Shown: positions 25,336-38,852 of the stretch, in pieces
How the letters are laid out: the number at the start of each line of letters is the position of its first letter
Numbering within the stretch: position 1 is the first letter of the stretch
Origin: Eremophila alpestris peregrina
Lineage: Eukaryota; Chordata; Aves; Passeriformes; Alaudidae
Direction: 5' to 3'
Length of the DNA stretch: 64,000 nucleotides
Assembly (NCBI GenBank): GCA_009792885.1
Contig: WMCF01000059.1
Span: forward strand, 3,497,209 to 3,561,208
The notes under the pieces: model-generated
What the model was told of the DNA's origin: nothing
Database searches by the model: none
The model's input: the letters and a program-made list of their open reading frames with translations, nothing else
Position numbers and translations under genes: made by a program

Positions 25336-27233
25336 GTAAGCCTTCTCCACTTCTCATTCCCTGGGCTGGGTACGGTGCTGCCCACGGGCTCCTCCTGCGG
25401 GAATCCCTGCTGGTCACTCCCCACCAGCAGAGTTTTGCCACTGGGGTGAGGGGCAGAGGTTTTGTTCAGGGAGTCAGAGAATCTCCCCCATCTGATATGA
25501 AATGCTAAATTTGCCTCTTTTGATTTTTGTCATATTTTCCCCACTTTGTAGTGAAGAGCTACAAAGGTCCCTGATATAATTCAAGAAATGTTTTGTATTT
25601 TTAAAAAAGTCAGTAACTGGAAACAAAAACCAGATTATTTTCCTTGAAGACTCAAGCGACAAAAATCTTCTCATTTCTTTTCTTCCCTCCGATCCCTGTG
25701 TTAAAACTACAGGAATTTCTAGCAACGTGAAAAAAAATTATATTGCAGCAATTTGCAGTCAGGTCAAAAAAGTAATATTTTCACTTCTTGGAAAACATAC
25801 CAACTCTCTCCCTCTATTCCCCCTCACCCCCTTTTGTTAACAAATACAATTTTAAACCAAATGCCTAATGCCAACACCTTGTCAAAGCCCGTGCCAGATA
25901 TTTGCATGAGTGTGGTACATCTGCAGGTCAGATGTTTGCAGTGGTTGCTGTCAGATTTGCGTTGTAAGCATCTCAGGGCCAGCGTTGGGAGTGCTGTGGA
26001 GAGCAGTGCTGCTCTGGATGGAAACACTGCACGGGCACTGAGACACCAAACCACCCACAACCTGCCACCAGCAAGGGGTGATCCCTCTGGCAGCTGCTCA
26101 GGAGGGGCATCCTCGCTATCAGCTGAGGCTTGCAGATTATCTTCCATTTAAAAGGAACTTCACATGTGCAAATTAGATACTTATTGCTTCTTTGGTGTTG
26201 ATTAGCGAGTTCGGGTATGACTGCCAGCTGCTTTAGAGCTCCTCTAGCCACATGAAATGCCACCTCTAGTTTGTTAATTTGTACTGATACCAGGGTGTTA
26301 AGTAACGTCAGCATGTAGTGCCTCAGTGAAAGTTTAGCAATTATTTCCCTTTCAAAATTTAAAGGGCTTACTGAGACCATCCAGCATAGAAAGTGCTTGG
26401 ACAAGGCACAGCTCAGAGTTTTATTAAGCATCAAATTCATCTGTTTAGACAAAGTATAAAGGCTTATTTAGGAGAAAAACAGAAAGCAACTTGAGAAAAA
26501 TCAAAAAAGTAGTTTTCACCCACAATAGTGCTCATTCTGCAAGGCAACCCCTGGCCACCATAATGCAACCACTTCAGTCAGCTTTAATAACTCGCTCAGC
26601 GGGTGAGCTGACATTTGGGGTTTCATTTCAGCCTCCAAAGCATGCTGCTTTCATTCTGGCTCATCCCATACTGTGGGCAAGAAGCAACTCCTTAATTAAG
26701 CAGGCAAGCTTGAGAAATAAAAGTCATTGACCATTAGGTCACAAGGGAGAGAATAATGTCCCACCACATACAATTGGAAGGGAACACATGTGTGATCCTG
26801 CCAGGCTCTGTGGGACACGATGCCACATTTTTGTGGGATCACAAGTGTTTGGCAGAACTGGCCCCATAAATCTCTCCCATGCTTCCATGCAAGCCCTTGT
26901 CAACACATCACCAGTGGAAAGTCACCCAGTGTCCCTCCTGTGTCCCAACCAGGGGTATGTCCTGCTCCAGACTCACCCACGGAGCTGACAAGCAAATGCT
27001 CCCAAGAGACAGCCAAGCTGGAGAGAAGACATTCCCTACCAGGGTGCAGTGATACATGATTCCTCTGCAAATGTCTGGATTTGCAGGTAGATGGAGGATA
27101 TGGCTGCTGCTATAAACACTGGAAACTCCCAGCTACAGGGTGTTAAAATGAGTCCCAGGGGAAGAAAGCCCAGAGAGATCTGGCTGAGCACAGGGGAATC
27201 CCTCCTATACAGCTTGGTCAATACTCAGGGACA

Positions 27234-27321
27234 TGGCTGAGCACAGCTGAGCACAGCTGAGCACAGCTGACCATGGCTGAGCACAGCTGACCACAGCTGA
27301 CCACAGCTGACCACGGCTGAG
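27234..27321. repeat. 10-bp minisatellite containing E-boxes
   Basis: Nearly nine tandem decamers of the form GCACAGCTGA run through the stretch, with variants CCACAGCTGA, CCATGGCTGA and CCACGGCTGA. Six of the units contain the palindromic E-box core CAGCTG, so these cores lie at multiples of 10 bp. The units drift at the left edge and stop at GGGCAGG on the right. Confidence 0.9.
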
Positions 27322-28678
27322 GGCAGGAGCCTCCCAGGTGCAGAGCTGTGCTGTTCCTCCTCCACACACCTTGGGCCCTGGGCAGAACCATTTCACCATC
27401 CTGCACTGCCACAAGCACTGACATCAGAGTATCCCAGCCTCAATCTGGAATACTTTAAAGGTTTGGTGTTTGCTAATAAATTACACCTTTGTTGAGGAAT
27501 TCCCTGATCTTATTCCCATCTATTGCTGCTGCAGGCTTCGAACTAGGCTGCAGGCTGTTCAGTGAGCAGAGCTTTGTGTACATCTCTTATCATGAAATCC
27601 ATGAATCTCCATAATTGGCACCATCCTTTCCCACATTTAATAACAAGGGCTCTGTGTGCTGGGGTGCTGGAACTGTGCTTTAATGGCAGAAGAGAGGTGG
27701 GTATTTTATCAGGATAGCCCATGGGAACAGGTGGTCACCTATTCTCATCACCTTCTAGTCTGATCTGTTCAGGACATGTACATTAGTAGCTGCACACAGA
27801 AATAATCCTGAATCCTGAAATAATCCTTTCTAACTGATGGTTTGTATGAAGTAAAGGTTGTTTTACAAAAATCAACATCTTTCTTGAGCATAAGAGGTCT
27901 TTCATTCAGCAGTCAGCATCTGAAGCCCCCATGCTGCTGTGCTGACAGCCCAATGAAGTGCATGACAGCAGTTCTCAGTAGCGTCCTCATTTCCTCTGTC
28001 AGCTGAATTCAGCAGGAAGTCTCAAGCCAGGAATTACAGCACCTCTTTCAGTCCCACTCGCCAGAGGGGTCCTCAAGTGAAATCTTACATTGCCAAGAAA
28101 TCCCCTGTGCTGCAGATGTGTCCTTGCTGCTGCATCTCTGCAGTGGGCTGCAGTTCCCTCCTTTCCTGATGTCACCAAAGGAGCTCTCAGCAGAGATGCT
28201 GGGATGTGTGGGGGACAGAGTTGGAGAGGAATTTCCAAAACAGGCCAAGCAGTAGAAAGCTTTGCCCTGTAATGAGGGACCTGGAGAGAGAAAATCTTCA
28301 AGTGGTTTTCCTTTCATCACACAGCAGAGAACCCCTTAAATTAGAGCAAATGAGGTCAAAACCCAGATCCTTCCCTGTTTGGGTCCACAGGGAGCCTTAG
28401 CTCCTGGAAACCTCCAGGAGTCAATTTGGCCCTGTAATGGAAGCCAAAAAGAGAAGCTCCAATCCTCTAACCTGGCCCTCACCCTTGCCTACCTTTCCTA
28501 AAGGTTAGACTTTAGGAGAAGTTGTTCTTTTGCCATTACCAGTTAGTTCTGCTTAACACCCTCTAATTCTTGTGCTCTGTGTCCATCTCCTCTGTGCCAT
28601 TGCTGTATTTGTTACTGTCTGTTGTACCCTTCCCTCAGCTAAGCCCTTCCAATCCCCATCCAGTCACCTGGTCTGCAA

Positions 28679-28965
28679 CAAGATTGTTTGAGTTGGAAGG
28701 GACCTCAAAGCTCATCCAGTTACACCCCCCTGCCATGGACAGGGACACCTTCCACTATCCCAGGCTGCTCCAAGCCCTGTCCTGGAACACTTCCAGGGAT
28801 CCAAGGGCAGCCACAGCTTCTCCAGGCACCCTGTGCCAGGGCCTGCCCACCCTCACAGGGAAGAATTTCTTCCCAACATCTGATCTAAATCTACCCTCTC
28901 TCAGTTAAAAAAAAAAAAAATCTACCCTCTTTTCCCCTTGTCCTGTTACTACCTGTCTGTGTAAA
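28679..28965 (-). mobile_element. CR1 LINE 3' fragment with internal poly(A) run
   Basis: The terminal octamers are lost, but 'gttggaagggacctcaaagc', 'cctgccatggacaggga' and 'cttccagggatccaagggca' identify CR1 in reverse complement. A run of about 14 A interrupts the element near 28907. Part of the sequence (TCTACCCTCT) occurs on both sides of the run, which suggests replication slippage. Confidence 0.88.
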
Positions 28966-30454
28966 ATCAGAAGTTAGTTCTCATATCACCCTTATATTTT
29001 CCTTCACACCTTCATATGGAGAGACCAAATCTGTACACTGTATCAAAGACAAAAATTAATTCTGGTTTATATCATGGTACAATGCTGTTCTGTGCCCATT
29101 TTCCTTCTTCTAGCTAGCTCTGTCATTTCATTTCTTTTTTTTTTCATAGCTACTAAACACCAAGATCTCTTTCCTGGAGATATATAAAAGCCTGGTGGTG
29201 TGTATGCTCGGATAAGACTGGTTCTTCCTCTGCTGCACTTGACATTCACACAACCTGAATATCAGTTGATAATTTATTGTCAAGGTCACTCAGCAGCACC
29301 TTCCAGCTGAAAGTGTGAAGACAGGAAATGAAAGATCTTTAGTATAATTTCTCTTTCTTACAGTTTTTGTCATGAAAGGACACAGTCCAGCTTTCTCTCT
29401 CTCACAGAATGGTTTAGTGACTCAAAGAGAAAACTTGTTTGCAGGACTCCTGGGTGCCCATTCCCATTTTGTCCTTGTTCTGCTGTAACTCTGGCTGAGA
29501 CTTTCAGGAGGGACCACTGCTTTTCAGTGTCTTCCTTGCCTGGGAGGCAAGGATCAACACATCCCTGCTTTCCAGGGAAGCTGATCACGAATCATTTCAG
29601 CTGACATCCCTGGGACTTGGAGCTTCCTGGCACCACAAAGCCCAGCCTGGTGCAGGACGAGCCTGTGAATCCCTGCCCTCACCTGTGCAAGGGAGTTCCC
29701 AGTGCCTCTCTGAGAAGTTGTTGGGAACCTTGGTGCAGGCAGGGAGAGCCAGGCATGTGCAATTCATTATCACAAGGAACAATATTGCCTGGAACATCTG
29801 GGTCCCATTCATGAGCCTTTTAATTGGCAAAAGTGCCTTTTCTCTCAGAGGACCAAGCTCGGTGCCTTGGCAAAAGTGGATTTTCTTCTCCAGCACTTGA
29901 GGAAGAAGCAAATCATGCTCCAATGTACCCTGAGAATGTCACTTCTGATCAAGCTTTATTCTTCACCAGACAAGTCTCATGCTGGTCCTTCACTAATGGA
30001 AACAATCCATGGAATTTGCACCATTCATGATTTAGATTTCTCTACTCATCCATGGCCAAGTTGAGGAAAAGGACAATTTTGCCACAATAAAGATGGAAGC
30101 TCATCATGGCAATGGCTGGTCAGGGGTGAATTCATATGATGTCAGATTTGAGCTTGGTTCAAATCATCTAATGCAAATAATTGATGGAAAGTGTTTGCAT
30201 TTGTCCTTTTTGAGAAGAAAAAATGAAGTCATTAAAAATGAAAGCAATGGCAAATCCACCACTTCTCTTTGTAGTCTGTTCCAGTGGTTAATCATCCTTA
30301 GTGTTAAAAAAAAAGCTCATATTTCCCATTTGAATTTTCTTTGGCTTTGACTTCAGACATTTGTTCTTATTATTCTTTCCTCCACTAAATCACAGAACCA
30401 TTTTAGTACCAGTTTCTAACCAGGAAAAATCCTATACATTAGACTGCACTCATC

Positions 30455-30600
30455 CCCTTGATCTTATTTAATAAGCTAAACACATTGAGTTCTCTAAGTC
30501 TCCATCCTACTTTTTTTTTTCAGCCCTTGGCTCATTTTTATTGCTCTTCTCTTCACCCATTTCAGTTCATTGACATCCAGTTATCAGTGTGGGTACCAAC
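30455..30600 (-). mobile_element. Possible ancient CR1 fragment
   Basis: The wording 'ccccttgatcttatttaata', 'ttctctaagtctccatccta' and 'ctcatttttattgctcttct' resembles the old CR1/L3-like region in reverse complement. Divergence is high, and a poly(T) run interrupts it near 30512. Confidence 0.35.
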
Positions 30601-33600
30601 ACCAAATTTGTCCTGCCAGATCTGCTTCCATCAGTGTTCATGGCAAATGTTGACACAATTTCCCTTTCCTTGCCCATATGGACAAGCACCTTCATTAAAG
30701 CAGTATTTAGGCAATAACTCAACCCATTCCTTTCTGTGTAAGACAAATGTGCAGCCCCCTTGGAGGTGGCATTGCCAGAGTTGAAGCTACTGCCTCTGGA
30801 CTGTCCCTCAGACTCTTCTCCAGGACCTTTTAATTCACTGAAAAACTAAAAGGAAAAGGAAGTCAAATGAAAACTGAACAGATTTGACTGAGGGTACTGC
30901 ATGAATGATGGGGGGAAATCACATTAATTCCTGATTTCCAATAAGAAATTGTTGGCGAGGAGAGAAAATCTAAAAGATTCTTCCTAGAATATATTGCATG
31001 TTTCTTACTGTGGGTCAGAATGAATCTTTGGGTTTGATTTTTTTTTTGCTTTGTTTCTAAATTCTCACCACCTGAGGCACCAGGCAGGCTGCAGCCTCTC
31101 TCCCCAGCCTGTGTGGGATTCTGCAGCCACACAGTTATTTCTGTTGGATTCAGCAGGACACAGCAAGGGCTCCCCTGGCAGCCATGGGGGTCACTTGTCC
31201 CAGGGCAGGTGGGAGCCCTTGTGCTGCTGCAGGAGCTCCTGGGCCAGTGCCACCCTGTTCAGAGTGACAATTGCTGTTTTCTGATGGAAGTGCATGGCTG
31301 AGGACAGTCTGCAGGCCAGCCCACCAAACAGCAGTGACTGTCCTCATCCTGGGCACAGCTTCTTCCGTAGCTTCCAGCCCAAACCCATCCTCACTCCATG
31401 GCCTGCAAGGAAGAGACCCAGATCCTAAAGCCCATTGCCCTTACCATGGAGACTGCTGTGTTCTAGCTCCAACAGCAAAGGCTTAAAGACTTCCCATGTT
31501 TTTGCATTGTAGAGGTTGTTTATAGCCCAGAATCAAGTGCCTTGAGCTGCCATCAAACCAGCTGAGCTGTAATTTACAGGGCAGAATATAACGTTGTGTG
31601 GGCTGAGCCCAAATTGACAAGTGCTGGAGATGTTGCAATTCCACTTGTTAAAATTTGTTTACCAGGGGAGAAAAAAAAAAAAGGCAGGATGGAAGACAGG
31701 AACATCTTTTCAAGTGTTTACCTTTCCAGCTCTTTTGTTTCTATTATTGCCATGTGGTTGGGTAACTCTAGAGTTCAGCTTGGACAGCAAATTTTTTTTA
31801 TAACTCCCTGGTTTTGGTCGTTCATAATTTTCTCACCAACAAAGAACTTCCTTCGGATGATTTTCATTACTCTGCCTCCAAACAAAGCGCTCTAGAGCCA
31901 AATATAAATGCAGCAGGTGATTGCTTTTCTCTGCTGTCTCCTTGCCTGACTGCAGTGATAGCAGTGAGCTGGCCAGCAGGTCTGAGCTTGGGCAAGGTGT
32001 CCAGTCCCACCGTGCTGACAAAGCTCCAGGGAGCATTCAGCATTCCCTTGTCCCCACACTGTCCCCTCACAGCACACAGGGGTTTGGGGCATGGGGTTCT
32101 TGTGATACCTCTTCATGTGATCCCACAGGAACTCCCAGCCCCATCCCTCTCTTTGCCAAATGCAGTGTCCAGTGCCAAAGGAACTCAAAGTGGTTGGCAC
32201 CAGCAGCTGAAGAGAAGGCAGCATGACCAGAAGCTGTTAACATCTGATGGAGGAAATGATCTGGACACAAACTTCTTTTCTTATGACAAAGAGAAATTTC
32301 TCCCATAAGATTCTCATTTTGATCTTTTCTAAAACTCACAATCCAAGATTTCTTGCAGGCAACATCCTTTTCTTTTTTTCCCGTTTGCTCAAAGGAGCAA
32401 ACATATTTTATCAGATATCTTTTCTTTCCCCTTCCTCTGAAATGTTTGTATGTTCTCATCCCCGTGACAAACATCCGTCTCAGGCTGGTTTCTGTTTTGC
32501 AGGCCCCAACCAAACTGCCCTAGAGCCTGGCTCTTCCTCCACTTCCAGCTTCCTCCTGTTCTACCCTAGAATATTTGGCAGTGGGTGCTGCCTGTGCTCA
32601 GCCAAACAGCTCACACTTGAATCCAGGTGGAGTGAGAGATGTTTCAAGCTGAGACACATTTAGATCAAGCAGCAAATAATAAAAAAATCATTGATCCACC
32701 TGCCAGGATGGAGCCTCCCCCAGGCTCTTGGAAGGAGGCAGCAGCATTGGACAAAGGCTGGTTCATCTCTTGCTAGTGCAATCATGGGCATGGGACAAAA
32801 GGACCCCCAAGGGGAGTAGGATGGCAGCAACTCACCACATAGGAACTTGGCATTAAAAGAGTCTGAACTGATGGGGAAACCTGTCCTGAGAGAGCTGCCC
32901 CTCCTTGGTGAGCATTTATCACACAGACTGTGGCAGTGCAAGCATGGGCATCACTAAGGGGGTTAAGGGCAGGCTGGCAGAAGTGCAGACTGGGCAGCAG
33001 TGGGTTGTCTTCTCCTGGTTTTCAGCAGACTTTTCTCAGACTGCTCACAAGAACTCTCTCCCTGGACTCAGAGGTGCCTTTGAGTGGGATTTCAAAGGGA
33101 GATACACAATTAGCCACAAGCTCACAGTTGTGAAGGAAGTGACATGGAAGGAGCACTGAGATGAGGAATCCAGGGATTAAGGCCTTGGGTTTGCCAAAAG
33201 ACTGAGACAGGAAAGTGAGGGATCCATGGAAACACAGAACCCAGAACTTCAGAAACTCATCACCTACAGAGCTTCCAAGGCAAAATTACCCCAGGTGTCT
33301 TTGCAGGGCCCCCAGCATGTGGCTCCCCAGTGCCAACCTTAGTGCTGGGAGCTCCCAAGCCTGTAAGCACTAGATGCTCATGGCATGTAGCAGCAAGATG
33401 AAGAGGAACAGGAAAAAACTGTTCCTATGGTGCAGAGAATGTGCATCAGCCTGTGGCATGGCCCCAGCACTTCAGCCAGGCACTCTGAAGCACTGAACTG
33501 AAGACAACTCTCATTGTAATCAAACTGGAGCTGATCCAGGAACTGGCAGTGGGGTTTTGGGGATTTTTTTTTCTTTTTTCTTTTTTTGCTTGTAAAGATA

Positions 33601-34048
33601 ATACACTGTGACTAACAGGATGATTTTGCACTCAAAGTCTTCTTGCTCCAAGGAGTTCAAATGTGATTGTGTCCTTAGATAGCAGCCAGTGCCCATAAAC
33701 AGCTGGTGAAGCCACACAGTGGGCTGAGCCCACGGTAAGGTGAGCTCTTGGGTGTTTCTTGAAGCTTCTTGCTTAAGTATGTTCATCCACAGCCACCTGG
33801 CAGCTGTGAAGGTGGAGATCTCAGGGAAACTCCTACATTAGCCTGGAATTCCTGAGAGGAATGGGAGCTCTGTAGCTCTCTGCAAGCACTACTGCACCCA
33901 ACAGTCATGGGGTAAGGGAGGGAGCCCCCAAAGTCCCCCTGGCCCCCAGCCCAGGCTGTGCCCAGCTTGCAGCATGTTCTGGACCAGAGCTCAGACCAAA
34001 GGGAAAGCTCAGCTTGCACCCCCACTGACCATCTCTGTTTTCCCACAG

Positions 34049-34120
34049 GCACCTGCACAACAACCGGATCCAAAGCCTGGGAGCCAACGGCTTTGATGGG
34101 CTGCACAGCCTGGAAACCCT
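34049..34120 (+). CDS. LGR6: LGR6 coding exon: one leucine-rich repeat
   Basis: The exon is 72 nt between the acceptor TCCCACAG and the donor GTGAGT, phase 2 on both sides. It encodes HLHNNRIQSLGANGF followed by DGLHSLETL. The HLHNN(R/K)I motif and the DGLHSLETL end are typical of LGR5/6. The frame joins directly to LVVL upstream and to DLNYNEL downstream. Confidence 0.97.
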
Positions 34121-34675
34121 GTGAGTGCCCTGTTTTATTGTGTCTAGAGACATGGGGTGTGTTCATCCCCCAGCACAGCATGCAGGGAAGGGGGTCAGCC
34201 CCACACTGGTCACCATGCAGTGAGGGCAGCAGCAGGGGAAGATGCCCAGGGCATGGTGCTTACTGGGGAGTGGGAGGCTGGGCTTTCCTCCTGTGGCTGT
34301 GCTGCTGCTGCAGGGGGAGCTGTGCATGTGGGCAGTGTGGATGGCAAAGGGTTCTGAGGCCCTGGACACCATTCTAGTCCAAGTGCAATCCCAAGAGCTT
34401 GGATGCATTCCCTGCTCAGGGAGTGTGTCTCCTTTGTCAGCACATGGGCATGGTCCTAAAGCCTCCCCAACACCTGACCACCAAAGCCAGGGGCTGCCTT
34501 GAGTTTATTGCCTGTAAAGTCCTCAGGGGTGTGTGGGGGATCTTTGAGATGATCTCATCATCACCCATGAAGCCAGCTGACTTCATGTGCTTGGCCTGGC
34601 TGGGGAACAATCCATCAGAAGGCTGCAGGGAGGATGGGAAGCAGGAATGAACTCAACTCCAGGACACATCTTCAG

Positions 34676-34912
34676 GAAGGTAGATTGAGATCAGACAGTA
34701 GGAAGAGATTCTTGGCTGTGAGGGTGATGAATCCCTGGCACAGGGTGCCCAGAGAAGCTGTGGCTGCCCCTGGATCCCTGCAAGTGTCCAAGGCCAGGTT
34801 GGATGGGGCTTGGAGCAACCTGGGATAGCAGAAGGTGTCCCTTTGCCAGGGGGTGGAACGAGATGGGCTTTGAGATCCCTTCCAAGCCAAACCATTCTGT
34901 GATTCTGTGATT
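34676..34912 (+). mobile_element. CR1 LINE 3' end with intact terminal octamers
   Basis: The sequence is in CR1 sense orientation, including 'gtgcccagagaagctgtggc' and 'caaggccaggttggatgggg'. It ends in ATTCTGTGATTCTGTGATT, the terminal octamer repeat of CR1. The well-preserved 3' end suggests a relatively young insertion in the same orientation as LGR6. Confidence 0.93.
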
Positions 34913-37900
34913 AGCAGCAGAGGGCTCACCCTGAACTCAGGGAGAGTTTCATCCCACAGCCTGGCCACACAATCCCTGTGCTGTGACAGCTGATGGCCTG
35001 TGCCTCGTGTGCTGTGCATTGGCCCAGGAGGAAACATAAACAAGCAAACAAATAAATTGAGGCTCTGAAAGACTGGAAGAGGTGCTTGATGCCTTCAATT
35101 GTACAGAAACATGTCCCTTCATACAGGCTTGGGGTCAGAGTCTGGCCCTTGCTTCCTGCCAAGAGAGCCAGGGGGTCCAGGTCATGGCAGAAGGAGATGC
35201 TTCTTCCCAGCATTCAAGTGCCACTCAAGGAGACAGGGCCCTTCTGTGCCCAGCATGGTGCCAACAGCAGCTATCGGGCAAGAGTGGCAGCAGCAGGCAA
35301 ACCCTTGGTCCCCAGACACACTCCTCAGGGCAGGACCATGACACACATTGTCTCTTCCTTGCAGACTGGCAGATCCTGGGACCACCCAGAAGGGCTCAGC
35401 TGGGGAGAGGTTGAACTGTGCCAGGGGTGGGAGGCTGATGGATCGTCTCCTCTGGTGACCCACGGGTCCCAGCTTGGCTTTCTCCCCAGTCATTTCTGGT
35501 GGTCACAGGCAAATATGTGAGGGCAGAGCTGTGGCACCCAGGCAGCACAAAGGCAGGGAGCTGCAGGAGGAAGCAGAGAACTCGCTGGTGGAAGAAAACC
35601 TTGTTTGGGCTACAGCTGTAGCAGACAAGCAGCAACATCCCAGCCTGCATCTGGGCAAGCCTTTTCCACAGCCAGGGTGGTTAGAGAGGCTGCTGCCCAT
35701 CCCAGGCAGGATGGAGCTGCAGAGGAAAAGATGGCCCCTTGTTTGCTGTGGGTTTTATAGTCCTGAGAGATAATTCTGTTTCCACAGCCATTTGTGCTGA
35801 ATGCTCATTTTCCCTCTCTTCCCCTCTGCTCCCACTCTCACACTTTCTTTGCCTTTTGCTGCTCATCTGAGGTGCCACTCTGCACTTGGGGAGCTCCATG
35901 TCCCCTGCTCCATGTCCCAGTGCCCTCAGGGACAGGACTGTGCAGCAATGTGGGGACTCTGGAGCACTGCAGCTCTGCAAGTCCTGTCTCTGCTCATGCT
36001 GATCAGGCAGCCCTGGGAGGATCCAGCCTCCAAGGGTGGTCCTGTTGAAGCAGGGCTCTGCCTGTGTCCAGGCTCTGCAGGATGGAGTGGTGTGAGGGTC
36101 CCACAGCCCCACCCTGCACAGCTGGCTGCAGCAAGGACAGTGCTGAGGCAGAGAGCTCCAGACTCTCCACACCTGATTGTTCTGAAGAAGTGTCCTCCAG
36201 AGCAATGAGAGGCCTTCTCTTGGCCTGAGCATCCAATTCTCACGTTTGGGCCAGCAAGCACTCTAACCCAGTGATCCTTGAGGAATGTGTGTTCCTCACG
36301 TGGAGCCACCCCTCATGTTAATCCTTAGCACCCACCTGTCTGCTGACCAAAGCTGGGCAAGCTCTGGGGCAAAAAACTGCCAAGCTTTTGGTTGCACCAT
36401 CCCAGCCAAGCTGCTAGACCTGCATCTACCTACACCTCAGCTCCTGTGCATGTGGAGACGATTACAGTCTCCACATTTACCCTTTAACTCCAATTATGAT
36501 TACATTCTGTTGACAGCACTTAGCACATTTTCTTGGCTTGTGGAGGCCAAACCATGCTCTCAGTTACCCCGTGGGCGTTACCTCCTGGAAGGCAGCAGCA
36601 TGGTAAAGGTTGGTGAAGACAGAAATTTCTCCAGGGTTCCTAAAATGAGTATTTGTGGCCAGATGTTGATTATAAACCAGGCACAATAGTTGAAGAACCA
36701 TAAAATTTGAAAGGAAAACATTGTTTAAGGTTTTTCAGAAGAGCCTGGGAAGTTTTAGGTGCAAAAACCTCTGTCTCCCTAAGGGAAATATTTCTTCTCA
36801 TATTCTGCTAGACAGGAAAACTTCTATTTTTATTAAATGCCAAAACCCTAAGAGAAGCAGCAGGCACTGCCCCGTGCAGGTCTCAGCAATGTGTGAGCTG
36901 CGTAAGTACAACCACACTGCTCACCTACCCCAAGTCCCAGCATTTCTGCAAAAACAGATCCCAGTGGAGCATCTCTCTTCTTGGAGAGGGCTTGGCCCTG
37001 ATATTTCAGGAGGGCAGCAAATCTAGAAAGAGGTGAATCCAAATGAATGACTTCACATTTCCCTTGCATTGACCTGCAGCTTCTCTGCTCCTGTGCTTCA
37101 AGTCAGCTCTGCCAATGCACAGCAAGAGCAGCTCTGTGTTCTCCACACTGATGGGGGGACAGGCGGATGTGCAGCACACACCAGGTCTCAACGAGTCAAA
37201 CACCAGCAGGAAACTGGAGAAAGCAGCTCCAAGACAATTTTCTTTGTCAGGGCAAGACCTGGCTGCTCCCCAGCCACCCCCCCCCCAGCCTCTCCTCCTG
37301 GGAAGGAAAGCTGGCAGGTAGGCTGGAAGCAAGTCAGAGCAGCCTGGGCCAGATTTCCAAAGGGGTTTCGAAACAGCCCTGTAAAGCAGAGAGATTCCCT
37401 CTCCAGTTCCCATCAGCCTGAGAGGTGACACAGAACAACCCTGCAGGGCTGTGGGAAGCAGCCCCAAGCTGAGCCATGAAACCAGGAATTGAATGGTCAG
37501 AATGGGAGAAGGTTGGCATTTTTTAGCCCTTTCCCAAAGGCAAGGAGTAAATAAGAGTGTAAATATCCTGATGTGACACATTCTTCCTGTAGCCCCTTTG
37601 CCTTGATCCTCTGCACAAGGTGTAAGGTCAGGGGATGGCCATAGGAAATGCAGGGAGGAGCCAGCACTGCCCTGCTGGGCATGGAGACCAAAATACCAAG
37701 GGAAGGACATCCATCACCCACTGGCATGGCCAGAGGGGTGGGCCTGTGGCCACAGTGAGTGTTTGTACCATGGTAAAGGGCCTGGCACAGCGGGGTGTCC
37801 CCAGAGAGTGAGGAATGGGATGGGGAAATGGGAAAGAGTCAAGAGAAGAACCATCTTCTGCAGGAAGTAGGTGCAAAGCATGCCAAGAGCTGAGACTGCA

Positions 37901-38118
37901 GGCACACTGCTCTTTGCATTGCTTCCCTGTTCCAAATTTGCCTTGTCAGCCCTGCCCCGTGGTCCTTTGGGATGTTTAACTCCTGCTGTAAAACATCTAG
38001 CAGTGTAACCTGCTTCTGCCATTTGGATGGAAAGATCCTGACCTCTACATTTCCTGATTATCTTAGATTTAATTTCTCAGTCTTTAACAAAGCAGCAAGA
38101 AGGGCAAAGGGTTTAGAC

Positions 38119-38211
38119 ACCTTCTAGTGGGAGGTGTCCCTGCCCATTGGCAGGGGCTTGAAATTAGATGATCTTTAAGGTCCCTTCCAAACCAACCCAT
38201 CCCATGATGAG
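38119..38211 (+). mobile_element. CR1 LINE 3' end, short
   Basis: The stretch holds 'gaggtgtccctgcccattgg' and 'gatgatctttaaggtccctt', then a degenerate CCCATGATGA terminus. It is less than 100 bp of CR1 tail in sense orientation. Confidence 0.88.
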
Positions 38212-38831
38212 ACTTGTTGTGCATCATAAGCCTGGTGAGTAGGAGAACTTATGGAAAAGCTGATGGAAGGAGCAGTTCAGCTGCAGCCAGGAGCATCACT
38301 GCAATGACAGAGACTGAATCTTGGGAGCACTCAGACCTTGTGCTCAGGGGCAGAATGCTGGGGAGAGCATGGTGTGGTTTCAGAGGAACAGCAAAGGAAA
38401 TTGTCATCCAAACACCTGCATGGTGCTAGCACAGGGGCCAGGTTCCCCACTGCTCTGTGAGGAAAGGATTTCTCATGAGGGGGATCCCTGTGACATTAAT
38501 TTCCACAGGGAGGCTGGTCTCATGCCCAGATTTCCTCCTTATCACCTTCACCTGGAAAGCTGAGCAGTGTCCTAAGGTCCCTGAGCTTTGCTACCAGTCT
38601 GATCACAGTCTAAAGGCTGCTGAACACTTCCCTCATCCTGACAGTGCTCAACTTCAGCCTGGTTAGGTAGATGGGGATAACACTGAATTTATCCCTCTGT
38701 GTCCATTATTTCATGGATAACAGCTGAAGGGGAATGAGTGAAGCCCCCCACGTGACCAAGCTCCAGGTCACTGCTGTGTGCAGAGGGGTGGAAGGGGTAG
38801 CTGACCTGAACCTGTGCAGCTGTAGGTGTCT

Positions 38832-38852
38832 GTTTGTGTGTGTGTGTGTGTG
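38832..38852. repeat. (TG)n microsatellite
   Basis: A short run of TG dinucleotides, about ten units with one early interruption. Confidence 0.9.

Larger units (their letters stand above)
25336..34048 (+). other. LGR6: LGR6 intron (8.7 kb)
   Basis: The intron lies between the three-repeat exon and the next single-repeat exon, and the encoded repeats are contiguous. It contains a decamer minisatellite at 27234-27321, a CR1 fragment at 28679-28965 and a weak old CR1-like stretch near 30455-30600. The segment 25800-26730 is AT-rich and repeat-free. I see no exon or RNA gene in it. Confidence 0.85.

Noticed and set aside
37006..37710. A 234-codon minus-strand open frame
   Set aside because: No domain, signal or family resemblance. 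It is rich in Ser, Leu and Cys as expected from GC-rich antisense DNA, and no splice structure or neighbour supports it.
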